64,000 bases of DNA from Bin80 sp965220935 (GCA_965220935.1 OZ244857.1:3968001-4032000); one strand, 5' to 3'; numbered from the stretch's first letter, positions 38,982 to 49,520 are shown. Notes: generated by a model from the sequence alone, not told the origin. Made by a program: numbers and translations.

Positions 38982-40022
38982 TCACTCTAAATCATCGATT
39001 TTCCAGAAAACAATCCCACCAGTCTGCTGGCCTGCATCAATGGAGTCCATAATCTTTTCAGAATTAAGGTGGAGAGCATCCACGACTCCTGATGTCGCCC
39101 CAATTCCTTCCGAGGTAACAAAAGCATACTGATCTTCAGGCTCAATGACGACCCCATGCGGTATTGGCCGTGAGGTAGAAACCCGGGATCTCTCAATCCC
39201 TGATGGTAAATCAATGATGCTCACGGCCTGCGCACCTTTTAATGTGGCTATTAGAAAAGAACCATCTGTAGAAATTGCAAGATTATAGGGAGATCCAGAC
39301 ATTGAAATACGCTTTGATACTTCGGCTGACTCGGTATTAATGATGACGATTTCATCGGCCCCATTGCCAGCTACATAAGCTAAGGGCAACTGGGGATGAA
39401 GCACTACCCATGTCGGCCGAGTCCCTTGCCCAAGCGGAATCCTGCGCTGAACATGCAATTGTAGCGCATCCAATTCAATGAGTTCATGATCCATCATGGC
39501 AACAGAGTAATGGCGTGTACCTTCTGGAGAAAATGCAGAACCATGCGGCATGATGCCAGTCGTGACCCTACCGACCTCCAACATAGCATCAGGATCAACC
39601 ACCGAAATAGAACTCGGCACTGCATGGCCATGCAGATTGAAATTTGCCACATACAATAGCCCCGTATGTGGAGAAATCGCCATAGATGCAGGAAATAAGC
39701 CAAGAGTAACCGATCCATTTGGACGCTGATCAGCGGTTGAATAGCGAACAACTTTGCCGTAGGGCTGTCCATGGGCAATAGACACATACCAATGTTCGCC
39801 ATCTGGATCAATTGCGAGCCCATGAGGGCCTTCAATCTCTGTACCAATCGTTCCTACTTGAATTGTATCTGGAATTGAAAATGTCTGACCATCAAACCGA
39901 ACCAGCATGACTGAGTCGTCTGATTCATTGGCCACATACATGAAGTAAGTTTGAGACACAGCGACTGGTGCAAAGCATAACCATACAATTGTCATTAAAC
40001 AACAAGTAAGTCGGTCGCCCAT
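38982..40022 (-). CDS. Secreted YncE-like beta-propeller protein
   Basis: About 346 residues. A signal peptide (MGDRLTCCLMTIVWLCFAPV, cleavage near SVSQ/VSQ) supports the start at 40022 over the longer reading from 40070. Repeated blade motifs follow, such as YFMYVANESDDSVMLV, GPHGLAIDPDGEHWYVSI, GLLYVANFN and LAYVAGNGADEIVIIN, about seven in all. This is the YVTN/YncE beta-propeller pattern found in exported proteins of unknown or redox-linked function. No haem motif is visible. No functional partner is adjacent. Confidence 0.8.
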   Translation of the reverse strand: MGDRLTCCLMTIVWLCFAPVAVSQTYFMYVANESDDSVMLVRFDGQTFSIPDTIQVGTIGTEIEGPHGLAIDPDGEHWYVSIAHGQPYGKVVRYSTADQRPNGSVTLGLFPASMAISPHTGLLYVANFNLHGHAVPSSISVVDPDAMLEVGRVTTGIMPHGSAFSPEGTRHYSVAMMDHELIELDALQLHVQRRIPLGQGTRPTWVVLHPQLPLAYVAGNGADEIVIINTESAEVSKRISMSGSPYNLAISTDGSFLIATLKGAQAVSIIDLPSGIERSRVSTSRPIPHGVVIEPEDQYAFVTSEGIGATSGVVDALHLNSEKIMDSIDAGQQTGGIVFWKIDDLE

Positions 40023-40070
40023 GACATGATGATTCATCATCAATAGATCTAAATTTTTCTGATTTGTCAC

Positions 40071-40599
40071 AATGACTAAATCAAGCCGTAGATGTTTAAG
40101 AGGTAAGTATTATCGGAGGTCTTCATGAGTGGTCCCGCTCCGCTGAGTCATGTCAACTCGTACTAAATGATGTGACTCCACTGAAGTACAGGGTTTTACG
40201 GCGCATCTGATAAATATGCGTTTGTGATAAACCTTTGACTCGGGTAAATTCAATGGATCATCCATTTGAAAATAGATAAACGAGAGTCAATAGAAATAGA
40301 TCAGAAAAAATTTTCGAGTATAATGAATGATGATATTGTATGTCTTATTTTTACCAGCGCAAAGCCACTAAGTGAGTAGATATGAAAATCCATAGATCAG
40401 AGATTAATGTAGGACAGACTCAATACGACTATAAGCATTGCTACTATCATTCTGTATTATAGGAAACGACCAATCAATTCACATACCAACCTATATCTCA
40501 TTGATGTTTTTGTATCATTCATGTGATCGTTGGCATCGACCCACAGTAGAAAAAAGTGGGCTATTATGCCAGAGTCTACACGATGCTCAATTACTGAAC
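40071..40599. other. Intergenic stretch with no supported gene
   Basis: About 530 bases between the divergent beta-propeller and Nudix genes. The Nudix frame is open up to 40438, but that part has no conserved residues and is best read as leader. No RNA gene was seen. Confidence 0.4.
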
Positions 40600-41160
40600 A
40601 TGGAAAAAACCGTTGTCATTGATCAGAGAGCCCTTGAAAATCTAAACTCCGTTGGCACAGGATATCGCGCCGAATCCATTCCTCCAGATGCGATCTTGAA
40701 TCTGAATCCTTATGCTCAACCACGCGAGGTCACTGCAGCTGGAGGAATTGTTCGTCACCTGATAACGGGTGAGCTGCTGTGTATCAAACGCCATGGTGTC
40801 ACCGACCTGCCAAAGGGAAAACTTGACGGCGATGAAGCCATTGCATCCTGTGCGATACGGGAATTACAAGAGGAAACTGGAGTGAAGGACTTAACCCAAG
40901 GAAGATTACTAGGAACGACGTTGCACGGGTACCGCCGCTCAGAATACTTTGATATTAAAACCACCTACTGGTATGCGTTTACATCCGTAGCCAGCGAGTT
41001 CACCCCAGCCCATAATGAAGGGATTGAATCGGTATTCTGGATTTCTTATGCTCAAGCCGAACAAACCCTTGGATATGCTCTTTTGCGCGATTTCTTGAAA
41101 GACCTGCGGCTGGCTTATGGAGAGGATATCCAACGACCGAGATTCAACACACATCAATGA
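40600..41160 (+). CDS. Nudix hydrolase
   Basis: About 186 residues. The Nudix box reads GKLDGDEAIASCAIRELQEETG and matches Gx5Ex7REUxEExGU (shown here only to its core REL-QEE). It cleaves nucleoside diphosphates linked to another group; the substrate cannot be told. AAGGIVRHLITGELLCIKRHG just before the box is the usual strand pair. I chose the ATG at 40600 (MEKTVVIDQRAL). The open frame extends upstream to 40438, but those residues look non-coding. The arrangement resembles small Nudix proteins of the ADP-ribose/Ap4A pyrophosphatase type. Confidence 0.82.
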   Translation: MEKTVVIDQRALENLNSVGTGYRAESIPPDAILNLNPYAQPREVTAAGGIVRHLITGELLCIKRHGVTDLPKGKLDGDEAIASCAIRELQEETGVKDLTQGRLLGTTLHGYRRSEYFDIKTTYWYAFTSVASEFTPAHNEGIESVFWISYAQAEQTLGYALLRDFLKDLRLAYGEDIQRPRFNTHQ

Positions 41161-41186
41161 TTCACACCGTCTTCAAAGTCAAATAA

Positions 41187-42341
41187 TCAGAGCTTGTGAT
41201 CACCAGTAGGACCGAGTTTTAAGCGTCCATTATTGAGTTTCACCGAGGTTACGCCTTCAAGTACATTTAGTAGATCTTCCCCGATCACATCTCTTCGCCA
41301 GCCGTTAAGCAGTACACTATCCGACTTGTCACATTGAAGAATAAAATCATTGAGCACTGATTTTGATGCAATCAATTCTGATTGTATTCCAAGCTCATAA
41401 GCACATCCATACACCACCGTTTGCAACAGGCGAAGTTGTACGGACTCAGTACCTATGAGCGGTTGCCGAGCATGTGATGCTGGACACTCCTGATCGGGGG
41501 TCTTACGAGTCTTGGATATGAGCTTAGCGACTTCAACCTCATAGCGCCGCGGCAGTGAGCGGCAAATCCTGCCAACCGAAGCTGGCTTGACCACCTCCCT
41601 TGTTGCCAATCGTAAAATCTCTCCATCCTTCATGAGTTTCTTGGGAGCGATCCATGAAAGTTCAGAAGCTTGTTGCCTCCAGTCAGCAAGCGCAGCAGCC
41701 ACAGCACGCTGACGAGGCTTAAGAAAATAGGTTGCCGAGGAGCGCAGGATCTGGTCTGCACCAGATAGGGGAGTATAGTTATGAGGATGATTGAATTGCC
41801 CCATCTCCTCTTCTATCCAGCTAAGACGTCCCATCTTTTCTGCTTCAGAAAGAATCATCTCTCGGATCTCTGGCAGATACATGATATCCTCCTTGGCATA
41901 GGTAATTTGCGCATCCGACAGTGGCCGAGCCAGCCAATCAGATCGTTGTTGCTCCTTGGAGAGATGGATACCACAAAATGAATGGACGATTTCGCTGAGC
42001 GAGTAGTAGGTTCCTGCACCTATAAGTCGCGCACCCATTTTTATGTCAAAGATGTTTCTGGGAGTCGCACCAGAGCTCTGCGATATGAGTGCTAAATCCT
42101 GACCCGCATCATGCATAACTTTGGGAATATTTTCGCACTCAAGGATGGGCTTGAGAATACTCAGATCATCAAATGCCAACGCATCAATCAGAAAAACATC
42201 TTGCTGATTGAAGCCTACCTGCACGACAGCCAATATCGTTGTAGGGGACTCGCCAGAGATAAATTCAGTATCTAAAGCAACCAATGAAGATGACTCCATT
42301 CGCACACAAAGGTTCATTAACGCATCTGTAGTATCAATCAT
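41187..42341 (-). CDS. rnd: Ribonuclease D
   Basis: A 3'-5' exoribonuclease acting in tRNA and structured-RNA processing. The DEDDy nuclease motifs are visible: VALDTEF (ExoI, Asp and Glu), KVMHDAGQDLALI (ExoII) and AQITYAKEDIMYLPEI (ExoIII with Tyr). A C-terminal HRDC-like helical region follows (RQRAVAAALADWRQQAS), then a second HRDC-like part. The start at 42341 (MIDTTDAL) is preferred over a longer reading from 42368. Divergent from fdxA, with the two starts about 100 bases apart. Length is near that of E. coli RNase D. Confidence 0.88.
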   Translation of the reverse strand: MIDTTDALMNLCVRMESSSLVALDTEFISGESPTTILAVVQVGFNQQDVFLIDALAFDDLSILKPILECENIPKVMHDAGQDLALISQSSGATPRNIFDIKMGARLIGAGTYYSLSEIVHSFCGIHLSKEQQRSDWLARPLSDAQITYAKEDIMYLPEIREMILSEAEKMGRLSWIEEEMGQFNHPHNYTPLSGADQILRSSATYFLKPRQRAVAAALADWRQQASELSWIAPKKLMKDGEILRLATREVVKPASVGRICRSLPRRYEVEVAKLISKTRKTPDQECPASHARQPLIGTESVQLRLLQTVVYGCAYELGIQSELIASKSVLNDFILQCDKSDSVLLNGWRRDVIGEDLLNVLEGVTSVKLNNGRLKLGPTGDHKL

Positions 42342-42439
42342 GTTGGAACACAATTTTATCATGAGCATTCAAAGCCGACTGTACGATTGCTGTAACGTAT
42401 TTATGTAAATTTAAGCTATATTGAAAATCATCTGTAAAA

Positions 42440-42784
42440 ATGCCATACATCGTCACTGAACCATGTATCAACTGTAAACATACCGATTGTGTTGAAGTCT
42501 GTCCCGTAGATTGTTTTTATGAAGGACCAAATTTCTTAGTGATCCATCCCGACGAGTGTATTGACTGCAATGCATGCGTTCCAGTGTGCCCAGTAGAAGC
42601 CATCTATCCCGATGATGAAGTTCCTGAAAAATGGCAACATTACATTGAATGGAACTCATATCTCTCAGAAAAATGGCAAGAACAGGATCACAACATCATT
42701 GAGCGACAAGAGCCGATGGCCGATGCTGAAGAGTGGAAAACCCGAGAGAAAAATGAAGAAAATATTCGGGAGTGGAGCGACTAA
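42440..42784 (+). CDS. fdxA: Ferredoxin, FdxA (7Fe) type
   Basis: 114 residues. The start MPYIVTEPCINCKHTDCVEV carries the first cluster ligands in the CxxxxxCxxxxxC pattern that distinguishes 7Fe ferredoxins ([3Fe-4S] plus [4Fe-4S]). The second set is CIDCNACVPVCPVEAI. The C-terminal extension is acidic. It is a soluble electron carrier. A plausible partner is the FprA-like reductase at 37388-38776. Its stop overlaps the stop of ahcY by four bases, tail to tail. Confidence 0.93.
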   Translation: MPYIVTEPCINCKHTDCVEVCPVDCFYEGPNFLVIHPDECIDCNACVPVCPVEAIYPDDEVPEKWQHYIEWNSYLSEKWQEQDHNIIERQEPMADAEEWKTREKNEENIREWSD

Positions 42785-44058
42785 GTTCCTGCAGAGTAGT
42801 CAACGGCGTAGGCCTCTTGCTCTGGGGTAAGCGTGTCAATACTGAGTCCCATCGTTGCCAACTTAAGCTGGGCAATTTCCTCGTCCACCGAAGCAGGGAG
42901 GTCAATCACTGATCGGGGCAGAGTCGTTCCATTCTTTTTGGACTGAATCAGATGGAAATGAGCCATAAATTGATTGGCAAAGCTCATATCCATCACTTCT
43001 GACGGATGTCCCTCTGCGGCAGCTAAATTGACCAAGCGTCCGTCGGCCAGAACATAAACCTTTGTCCCATCCTTCCGCGTGTATTCACGATTATCTGGAC
43101 GAATTTCCCGCTGCTGTGGTGCAATTTCGGCGAGCTCAGCAAGATTCAACTCTACATCATAGTGTCCCGTATTACAAACGATTGCACCATCTTTCATGGA
43201 TTCAAAGTGGTGGCCTCGTATGACATCCTTCATCCCCGTGGCCGTCACAAAGACGTCCCCGATGCGTGCAGCTTGCTCCATTGGCATGACACGCATTCCA
43301 TCAAGAGTCGCCTTGAGGGCTGCTGCAGGGCGCACTTCGGTGACGATCACATTGGATCCCATTCCACGGCCCCGAATAGCAACTCCACGACCACAATGCC
43401 CATACCCCGCGACCACGAGATTCTTTCCAGCTAAAAGAACACTACTCGCGCGTAAGATCCCATCAAGCGTGGATTGACCAGTACCATAAACATTATCAAA
43501 ATCCCATTTTGTTTCGGTATCATTAACCGCATACACGGGGTAGAGCAGCTTCCCATCATCAGCCATGGCGCGCAATCTCTGAACACCAGTCGTTGTCTCC
43601 TCACTTCCTCCAATGATCTGGTCTGATAGATGTGGAAATCGCTTGTGGATCGTGAAGATCAAATCTGCCCCATCATCAAGAGTGGTATGGGGTGCTGTAT
43701 CAATTGTGCGGTCAATGCTCCAGTAAAATTCGTCAACATTTTGACCGTACCAAGCGTAAATCTCAATGCCGCCAAGCGCCAACGCAGCGGCGACTTCATC
43801 ATTGGTTGACAGTGGATTGCATCCACTCCATGAGACTTCCGCCCCACATGCAGCTAAGGTTTCAATTAGCACTGCTGTCTCTTTGGTGACATGCAAGCAC
43901 CCCGTTATTTTGAAGCCCTTGAATGGCTTAGATTCAGCGTACTGCTCACGCAAACGCATTAGCACGGGCATCCGGCTTTCTGCCCACTCTATTCTCATCC
44001 GACCTTTTTCGGCCAGCTTTAAGTCACATACCTTGTATTTCCCTTCAATATAATCCAT
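42781..44058 (-). CDS. ahcY: Adenosylhomocysteinase
   Basis: Hydrolyses S-adenosylhomocysteine to adenosine and homocysteine, closing the methyl cycle with MetK (48162-49343). 425 residues, the shorter form without the roughly 40-residue insert of many bacterial enzymes. Visible signatures: GCLHVTKETAVLIETLAACGAEV (shown for GCLHVT-ETA), YAVNDTETKWDFDN (the usual Asn-Asp-Lys site region) and the NAD-binding GYGHCGRGVAIRGRGMG. The enzyme ends LTPEQEAYAVDYSAGT; the usual terminal KPxxYRY is absent, as in other short forms. It lies 58 bases after the M36 peptidase gene and may be read from the same transcript as metK. Confidence 0.93.
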   Translation of the reverse strand: MDYIEGKYKVCDLKLAEKGRMRIEWAESRMPVLMRLREQYAESKPFKGFKITGCLHVTKETAVLIETLAACGAEVSWSGCNPLSTNDEVAAALALGGIEIYAWYGQNVDEFYWSIDRTIDTAPHTTLDDGADLIFTIHKRFPHLSDQIIGGSEETTTGVQRLRAMADDGKLLYPVYAVNDTETKWDFDNVYGTGQSTLDGILRASSVLLAGKNLVVAGYGHCGRGVAIRGRGMGSNVIVTEVRPAAALKATLDGMRVMPMEQAARIGDVFVTATGMKDVIRGHHFESMKDGAIVCNTGHYDVELNLAELAEIAPQQREIRPDNREYTRKDGTKVYVLADGRLVNLAAAEGHPSEVMDMSFANQFMAHFHLIQSKKNGTTLPRSVIDLPASVDEEIAQLKLATMGLSIDTLTPEQEAYAVDYSAGT

Positions 44059-44116
44059 GATTGATGTTTAGTGATAAATACGACTATTTTACCTTGTTGG
44101 CGTGTATTTAGTTCGT

Positions 44117-47100
44117 TTACCGAACGAGTGTGATCGGTTGTTGAAGTAGTGAATTTCCAGCCTCCATTTGGATCCAGTAAACGCCCTGAGCAAACCCTCC
44201 TAGATCAATATTTAAGGTATATCCACCCGCTTCATACATGCGGTCGGTAATGATCTGTACACTTTGGCCAAGTGTATTGTACAAAGAGATTCTCACATTC
44301 ATCGTTTCTGGAATGACGTAGCTAATCGCTGTCTCATTAATAAACGGGTTCGGGAAATTTGGGTACAGCGTCAGATCGTTCACAGCAGAAATAGGTTGGG
44401 GATTTGTACTCAACCGATAATATTCGGCATTATAAATCTCCCAGTAATCTCCATCCACTTTTGTAGTGCTGTGAAGTAAATCAAAACGTAACTGATAAGG
44501 TTGTTTTAATTTTGAAAGATCAAACCAACTATCAATTGGCTGACGCATGTCACCCGTAAATGTTGTCACCGCCTCTGTCCCTACGATCAGAGGATCTTGA
44601 TCAGAGATAAGAGGATCCCAAGTCATTCCACCATTTTCCAAAACACTGACGCGTCCATAACTATCAGATCCTAACTTAAAAGCATGATGAAGGCGTAACA
44701 TGGTTCTATCTGATGAATCTGAGAAATAAGCGGGTGACAAAACCAGAGATGATTGTCCAGTATGCAAATCCGTTTGTGCAGAAAATGTCTCTTCCATTCG
44801 CTCCCAAACACCGCTTGAGCGCACCCCAGATAGTGCAAATTGAGGGGCCTCCGAAGGCACATGTAGCCTATAGAGGTTCTCCTGAGAATCCCCAATCATC
44901 TGTATGTTGTTATCAAAATCTCGAACAGCGATAGAATATCCGAGCGTTGAATTGGTAGTCATCAATTCAGGAATGTCAACCTCAAACCAGCTTGATCTGG
45001 TTTCAGAAGGTTGTAATCTGAATGTTTGAAGGCGAGTAATCTGATTTTCTGCTATACTGAAAAGGTCCAACTTCACTGATTCAATCCCTATATTATCGGT
45101 CGCATTGACACGGATTGGTAGAGACGTTTGATTTGGTGTGACAAATTGATTCAGATATGGAGCGAATTGAATCTCAGGGGCTTGATCATCAACCGGCGGG
45201 TCTATGAGAATCTGTATATCTCGCACGGCCCATCCTGCAAAGTTATTTGTCGTCTGATTTGAATTCCCCGCCCCCGTTCCAAATACGAGTCGTGCATTCA
45301 CATCAAATCTATATGCTTCGGCTGGGGCATCAGGAAGAGGAACACGAACACGCCTCCAACCGAAACTTGAGCCTCCGAAAACTGGGCTGCCACCTAGGGG
45401 ATTTGACTGAGATATATCAACTGACCCATTATATCCCCACTGAGGAAATCCGATTGACCATGATTGACCCGCGTCAGAGGAAATCTGAATTTGACCACCA
45501 TCATAAATTATACCTGTAGAGTCCCCAGGGCCGGTAACTCCAGTATTCTCAAAATCATACCAATGCCAGAATTCAAGCTGAGCATCAGGGTATCCGACCA
45601 GATTTACATCAGAGAATGTGAGGATGCTAATGCTCGGTTGATCACTGTATGATTTGTTTGGCGAGGTTGACCATAGAGCCCCGTCATGGCCGAAGACATT
45701 TTGATCCTTCATCCACTCGCCTTGGATAAGCACATCTTTTTGATCAGGACTCCATATCCCCAATTCATTTAAACCAGAAAGTACATCAAGCCGTAGTGGT
45801 GGTGATAGATCAGGAGGAAAATTTGCTTGATTCGGAGGCGTCGCTGCATCAAATGCACCAATACGGTACTCAAGCTTGGCGCCAGGTAATAACGCTTCAG
45901 AAAGGTCTATCTGACTAAGGGTAAATGTATAGATATCTCCACTTGATTGCTGCAATGGTAAAATGCCGCGCTTGACACTCTGACCACTTGAGTACGTGAG
46001 TGTATACTCAAGTTCTACCTTGGACACTGCCTCATTGTCGGTCACTTGAATCTCAATCATTTGGCTGGACTCTTGGGGCAATAGGTGTGTAATTGGAGTG
46101 TAAGTGATCGTTGGAGACTGAGTGTCTCTGCCGATATAGACCGTAAACAGATTTGTTGGAGCCTGATCGGGAAGTGTTTGCGTGTAGGCGGATGTAGATG
46201 CCTCAATATAGTACTCAACTTTCGTCGTGGATTCGGTTAAAGGAATTTCAACATCCCAGATGTTTCCCCGTCTCCTGATAAATGGGACTCTCTGAAAGTC
46301 TCCCGAATTCAAACGATAATTTGCTGCCGCTCTGAGAATTGGTAACCCTTCCGCGGTAACGGTAGTCTGAAGTTTAAGACTAGAGAGTGCGCTCTCAATT
46401 CGCGGGGTTGGCGGTGTATGAGAAATCTGAGGAAGACCTATGACAGATTCAATGAACCCAGTTGGCTCAAAAGTTTGAATAATGTCGGTCTCAAAGCGCC
46501 CATTGTTAAGGGCTTTATCCGCAGATAACAAAGCCTGCGTCATATCTAAAAGCGTAAATCCGAACCCTAAATATGAAAATGCAGATAGATGGAGTTGATC
46601 AGCATTTTCACGGCCGATTCGCCCCCACAGATTCATCATGAGTGCAGACCATGTTGGGCTGTACAAATAAAAATTACACTCCACTCGGCAGCTCCGCTTG
46701 ATCCGACTGTAGGAATAAGTCCCGTCTGCACGGCGTCCTCCCCAAGCAACCCCGTCCCACGGAAATACGACTCTCCAATCGCCCTTTGGGACCTGACCAC
46801 TATCCATTAAATATCTGCGGTATGAGACCGCCCAATAGTCTGCAAACCCTTCGGCGAGGACCTTCTGCTCTGCTGAGCTCCACCCAAATGGAATTCGATC
46901 ACGCATCAGTACATGGCCAAACTCATGCAAGATGACGCCTACATCCTCTCCATCATCTACACCTCCATCACCGAAACCCAGAGAGTAGCGTGCAGGTGAA
47001 AACCAGGAATTGTCCATTGGTGTAGCATGAGGATCAGCAACGAGGGTTCGACTTGGATTTGGGCCTCCAGTATTGAGGTTTTGAACGTAATAGTGGCTTT

Positions 47101-48124
47101 CGGTGATATAATAGTAAATCATGACCGCCTCAAAGCGTGGATCGCTACGCGTATAGTTGAAAGCATTTGGATCCTGTTCTGCTGGGCGATTATTACCGAT
47201 AATTCTCACCCGAGGGCCATCAAGTCGATATCTGTTATTCTGATCTAGCTTGATATCACGAAGTGTCACATCAATGAGTAAGCCACTGAGCGTTGCATTA
47301 TCCCTATCATTGTTGTCTACTAATGCCCCACCGTAAGGTCTACCCGAGGCGGTCAGTGGATCAAATAACCATACCCACCCCTGACCATCCACTTTGGATG
47401 GAGGATCTTCGCGTAAAAATATACGCTGATCTCTGAGCTGGATCAATTCGCCTGTGTTGGCATCTAGCAATACCTCCCATTCTGCAGGAGTGGAATCTGG
47501 CCAAGCAATGACTCGCCAAGCCAATCTGGGCGGATGCTCAGCAAGAACAAAAAGTTCTGGGGATGCCGATGTAGCACCATCATTTGACACTGCAAGTTGT
47601 GCGATGACTTCAGACTGCGGAGCGCTGATGATCGGAACGGGGTTAAACGCATCAACCTTCTCAAGGTGAGGGTTGTAGGTACTCGTAGCCATCACTGGAA
47701 GCCCAGTCATGTCAAAATTAACATGTATGTAACTTCCATAAATCTTGACACCTGAGAGTGTTTGTTGAAATGTCAGATGGCGTGCCCCAACCGTTTCGGT
47801 ATCGTGAACCAGTTCTAAGGTCTCGGGGCTATGAATCCCAAAGTCAGGGCCATCAACTTTAAACCACTTGCGCGCCGTCAATTCAGGCGTGGCATCAGGG
47901 GCGATGTCTGGATTTAAGTTATAGGCAGCGCGAAAAATTCCCAATTCCTTGTCAATGCGTCCCCCAACGACATCAATCGTCTCAGAAGGTATCCATCTGC
48001 TCTGTGTCACAACAACCGACTGAGACTCTACAGGGAGGGCCTCAATGACAGCAGATTTGTCCTGCGCCAGCGTAGGCACAGTACATAAGGATATGATCAG
48101 ACTAATGACTCCATAGCGGGCCAT
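44117..48124 (-). CDS. Secreted M36-like metallopeptidase with type IX secretion sorting domain
   Basis: 1335 residues. A signal peptide (VISLIISLCTVPTLAQ) is followed by an FTP-like propeptide region and a catalytic domain with VGVILHEFGHVLMRD (HExxH zinc ligands) and, about 40 residues on, AEGFADYW (third ligand Glu). This is the fungalysin/M36 layout. Several beta-rich Ig-like domains then repeat the phrase VRVNATDN/VTDNEAVSKVEL. The C-terminus has LTLYPNFPNPFINETAISY and GFAQGVYWIQMEAG, the type A sorting signal. The gene lies between metK and ahcY with gaps of 37 and 58 bases, an odd position for an exported protease. Confidence 0.85.
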   Translation of the reverse strand: MARYGVISLIISLCTVPTLAQDKSAVIEALPVESQSVVVTQSRWIPSETIDVVGGRIDKELGIFRAAYNLNPDIAPDATPELTARKWFKVDGPDFGIHSPETLELVHDTETVGARHLTFQQTLSGVKIYGSYIHVNFDMTGLPVMATSTYNPHLEKVDAFNPVPIISAPQSEVIAQLAVSNDGATSASPELFVLAEHPPRLAWRVIAWPDSTPAEWEVLLDANTGELIQLRDQRIFLREDPPSKVDGQGWVWLFDPLTASGRPYGGALVDNNDRDNATLSGLLIDVTLRDIKLDQNNRYRLDGPRVRIIGNNRPAEQDPNAFNYTRSDPRFEAVMIYYYITESHYYVQNLNTGGPNPSRTLVADPHATPMDNSWFSPARYSLGFGDGGVDDGEDVGVILHEFGHVLMRDRIPFGWSSAEQKVLAEGFADYWAVSYRRYLMDSGQVPKGDWRVVFPWDGVAWGGRRADGTYSYSRIKRSCRVECNFYLYSPTWSALMMNLWGRIGRENADQLHLSAFSYLGFGFTLLDMTQALLSADKALNNGRFETDIIQTFEPTGFIESVIGLPQISHTPPTPRIESALSSLKLQTTVTAEGLPILRAAANYRLNSGDFQRVPFIRRRGNIWDVEIPLTESTTKVEYYIEASTSAYTQTLPDQAPTNLFTVYIGRDTQSPTITYTPITHLLPQESSQMIEIQVTDNEAVSKVELEYTLTYSSGQSVKRGILPLQQSSGDIYTFTLSQIDLSEALLPGAKLEYRIGAFDAATPPNQANFPPDLSPPLRLDVLSGLNELGIWSPDQKDVLIQGEWMKDQNVFGHDGALWSTSPNKSYSDQPSISILTFSDVNLVGYPDAQLEFWHWYDFENTGVTGPGDSTGIIYDGGQIQISSDAGQSWSIGFPQWGYNGSVDISQSNPLGGSPVFGGSSFGWRRVRVPLPDAPAEAYRFDVNARLVFGTGAGNSNQTTNNFAGWAVRDIQILIDPPVDDQAPEIQFAPYLNQFVTPNQTSLPIRVNATDNIGIESVKLDLFSIAENQITRLQTFRLQPSETRSSWFEVDIPELMTTNSTLGYSIAVRDFDNNIQMIGDSQENLYRLHVPSEAPQFALSGVRSSGVWERMEETFSAQTDLHTGQSSLVLSPAYFSDSSDRTMLRLHHAFKLGSDSYGRVSVLENGGMTWDPLISDQDPLIVGTEAVTTFTGDMRQPIDSWFDLSKLKQPYQLRFDLLHSTTKVDGDYWEIYNAEYYRLSTNPQPISAVNDLTLYPNFPNPFINETAISYVIPETMNVRISLYNTLGQSVQIITDRMYEAGGYTLNIDLGGFAQGVYWIQMEAGNSLLQQPITLVR

Positions 48125-48161
48125 AAAAAGGGGGGCTGAATATTATTTCAGGGGAGAGTGG

Positions 48162-49343
48162 TTAGGGTGATGCGGTGCTCATCTCATGTCCAGCATCGGT
48201 ACGCTCCCACGGAAAGTCAGGTCTTCCGAAATGGCCATAAGCGGCGGCCTTTTGATAGATAGGCTGTTTCAAATTTAGCCGCTCAATGATACCAGTTGGG
48301 CGTAGATCAAAAGTCTTCTTAACGATCTGCATCAGGTCTGAGTCGGATAAATTTTCCCGCGCTGTTCCAGAAGAATCCACAAAGATGGAGACTGGCTGAG
48401 GCTCTGCAATCGCATAAGCAATTTGGATTTCCACCATGTCAGCGAGTTGAGCAGCAACGAGATTTTTTGCAACATAGCGTGCGGCATATGCGGCTGAGCG
48501 ATCTACCTTTGAAGGATCCTTTCCACTGAACGCTCCGCCGCCATGGGCTCCCCGACCTCCGTAGGTATCAACAATAATTTTCCGACCCGTCAATCCGGCA
48601 TCTGCATGGGGGCCACCAAGCACAAAGGGGCCTGCACGATTCACAACGATCTGAGTTTGATCATCAATCAACGTCGGGTCAATCACCCGGCTGAGAAGAT
48701 GGTCTTCAATGTCTTTTTTGATTTCTTCACGACTCACCTCTTTATCGTGCTGTGTGGCGATAACAATCGTCTGCACTCGTTGTGGGATTCTTCCTGTTGC
48801 GTCATATTCAAGCGTTACTTGACTTTTTGAATCTGGTCGTAGATACGACATGACATTCTCATTTTTTCGAATATTTGCCAGTTCTTGGACAAGCCTATGA
48901 GCATAGATGAGGGGCATCGGCATCAGGGTTTCTATACCACTTTGGCTATCTTCAAATTCTCTGCATGCAAATCCAAACATCATCCCCTGATCGCCCGCTC
49001 CGAGCTCATCTTTGTCTACCCCCACATAGATATCTGGGCTTTGTCCGTGAATGAGATCTGTTATTTCAACAGAATCCCAGCAAAAATCAAGATCTCTATA
49101 GGTATAACCAATTTCGTGAATGACTTTTCGGACAACCTTTTCACGGTCTGTTTTGTCAATCGGCGCGCTGGAACGAGTTTCTCCAGCTAGAATCACATGA
49201 TTTGAGGTCACCATCGTCTCAACGGCCACTCGGCTTTCAGGGTCATGTTGAAGATATTCATCCAAAATTGCATCCGATATCTGGTCACAAATTTTATCTG
49301 GGTGACCTTCAGACACAGATTCTGACGTAAACAAATAAGGCAT
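48162..49343 (-). CDS. metK: S-adenosylmethionine synthetase
   Basis: Makes S-adenosylmethionine from methionine and ATP. 393 residues with all signatures: SEGHPDKICDQISDAILDEY (start; the ATP-site His and Asp), GAGDQGMMFGFACRE (the hexapeptide region), and GGGAFSGKDPSKVDRSAAY (P-loop-like). The frame is intact and length is normal. Upstream is the divergent acpP gene, about 178 bases from start to start. I looked for a SAM riboswitch in that gap and saw no convincing one. ahcY is two genes downstream. Confidence 0.96.
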   Translation of the reverse strand: MPYLFTSESVSEGHPDKICDQISDAILDEYLQHDPESRVAVETMVTSNHVILAGETRSSAPIDKTDREKVVRKVIHEIGYTYRDLDFCWDSVEITDLIHGQSPDIYVGVDKDELGAGDQGMMFGFACREFEDSQSGIETLMPMPLIYAHRLVQELANIRKNENVMSYLRPDSKSQVTLEYDATGRIPQRVQTIVIATQHDKEVSREEIKKDIEDHLLSRVIDPTLIDDQTQIVVNRAGPFVLGGPHADAGLTGRKIIVDTYGGRGAHGGGAFSGKDPSKVDRSAAYAARYVAKNLVAAQLADMVEIQIAYAIAEPQPVSIFVDSSGTARENLSDSDLMQIVKKTFDLRPTGIIERLNLKQPIYQKAAAYGHFGRPDFPWERTDAGHEMSTASP

Positions 49344-49520
49344 TAATTATTAAGTATCATTGAAAATAGAAACAGATTCCACTCTATGTTGGTTCAACGA
49401 GATAGTTTTACATCAAATCATTGTTTTTGTGCAAATTGAGTAAATTGCTGTACTTTATGGTTCATCGCCGCACATCCACTGTTGCGGTTTCTTAACATTA
49501 AGCATTCATAACTAATAATC

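Noticed and set aside
49344..49520. SAM riboswitch between metK and acpP
   Set aside because: No hairpin set or conserved core resembling a SAM riboswitch could be recognised in the 177-base gap.
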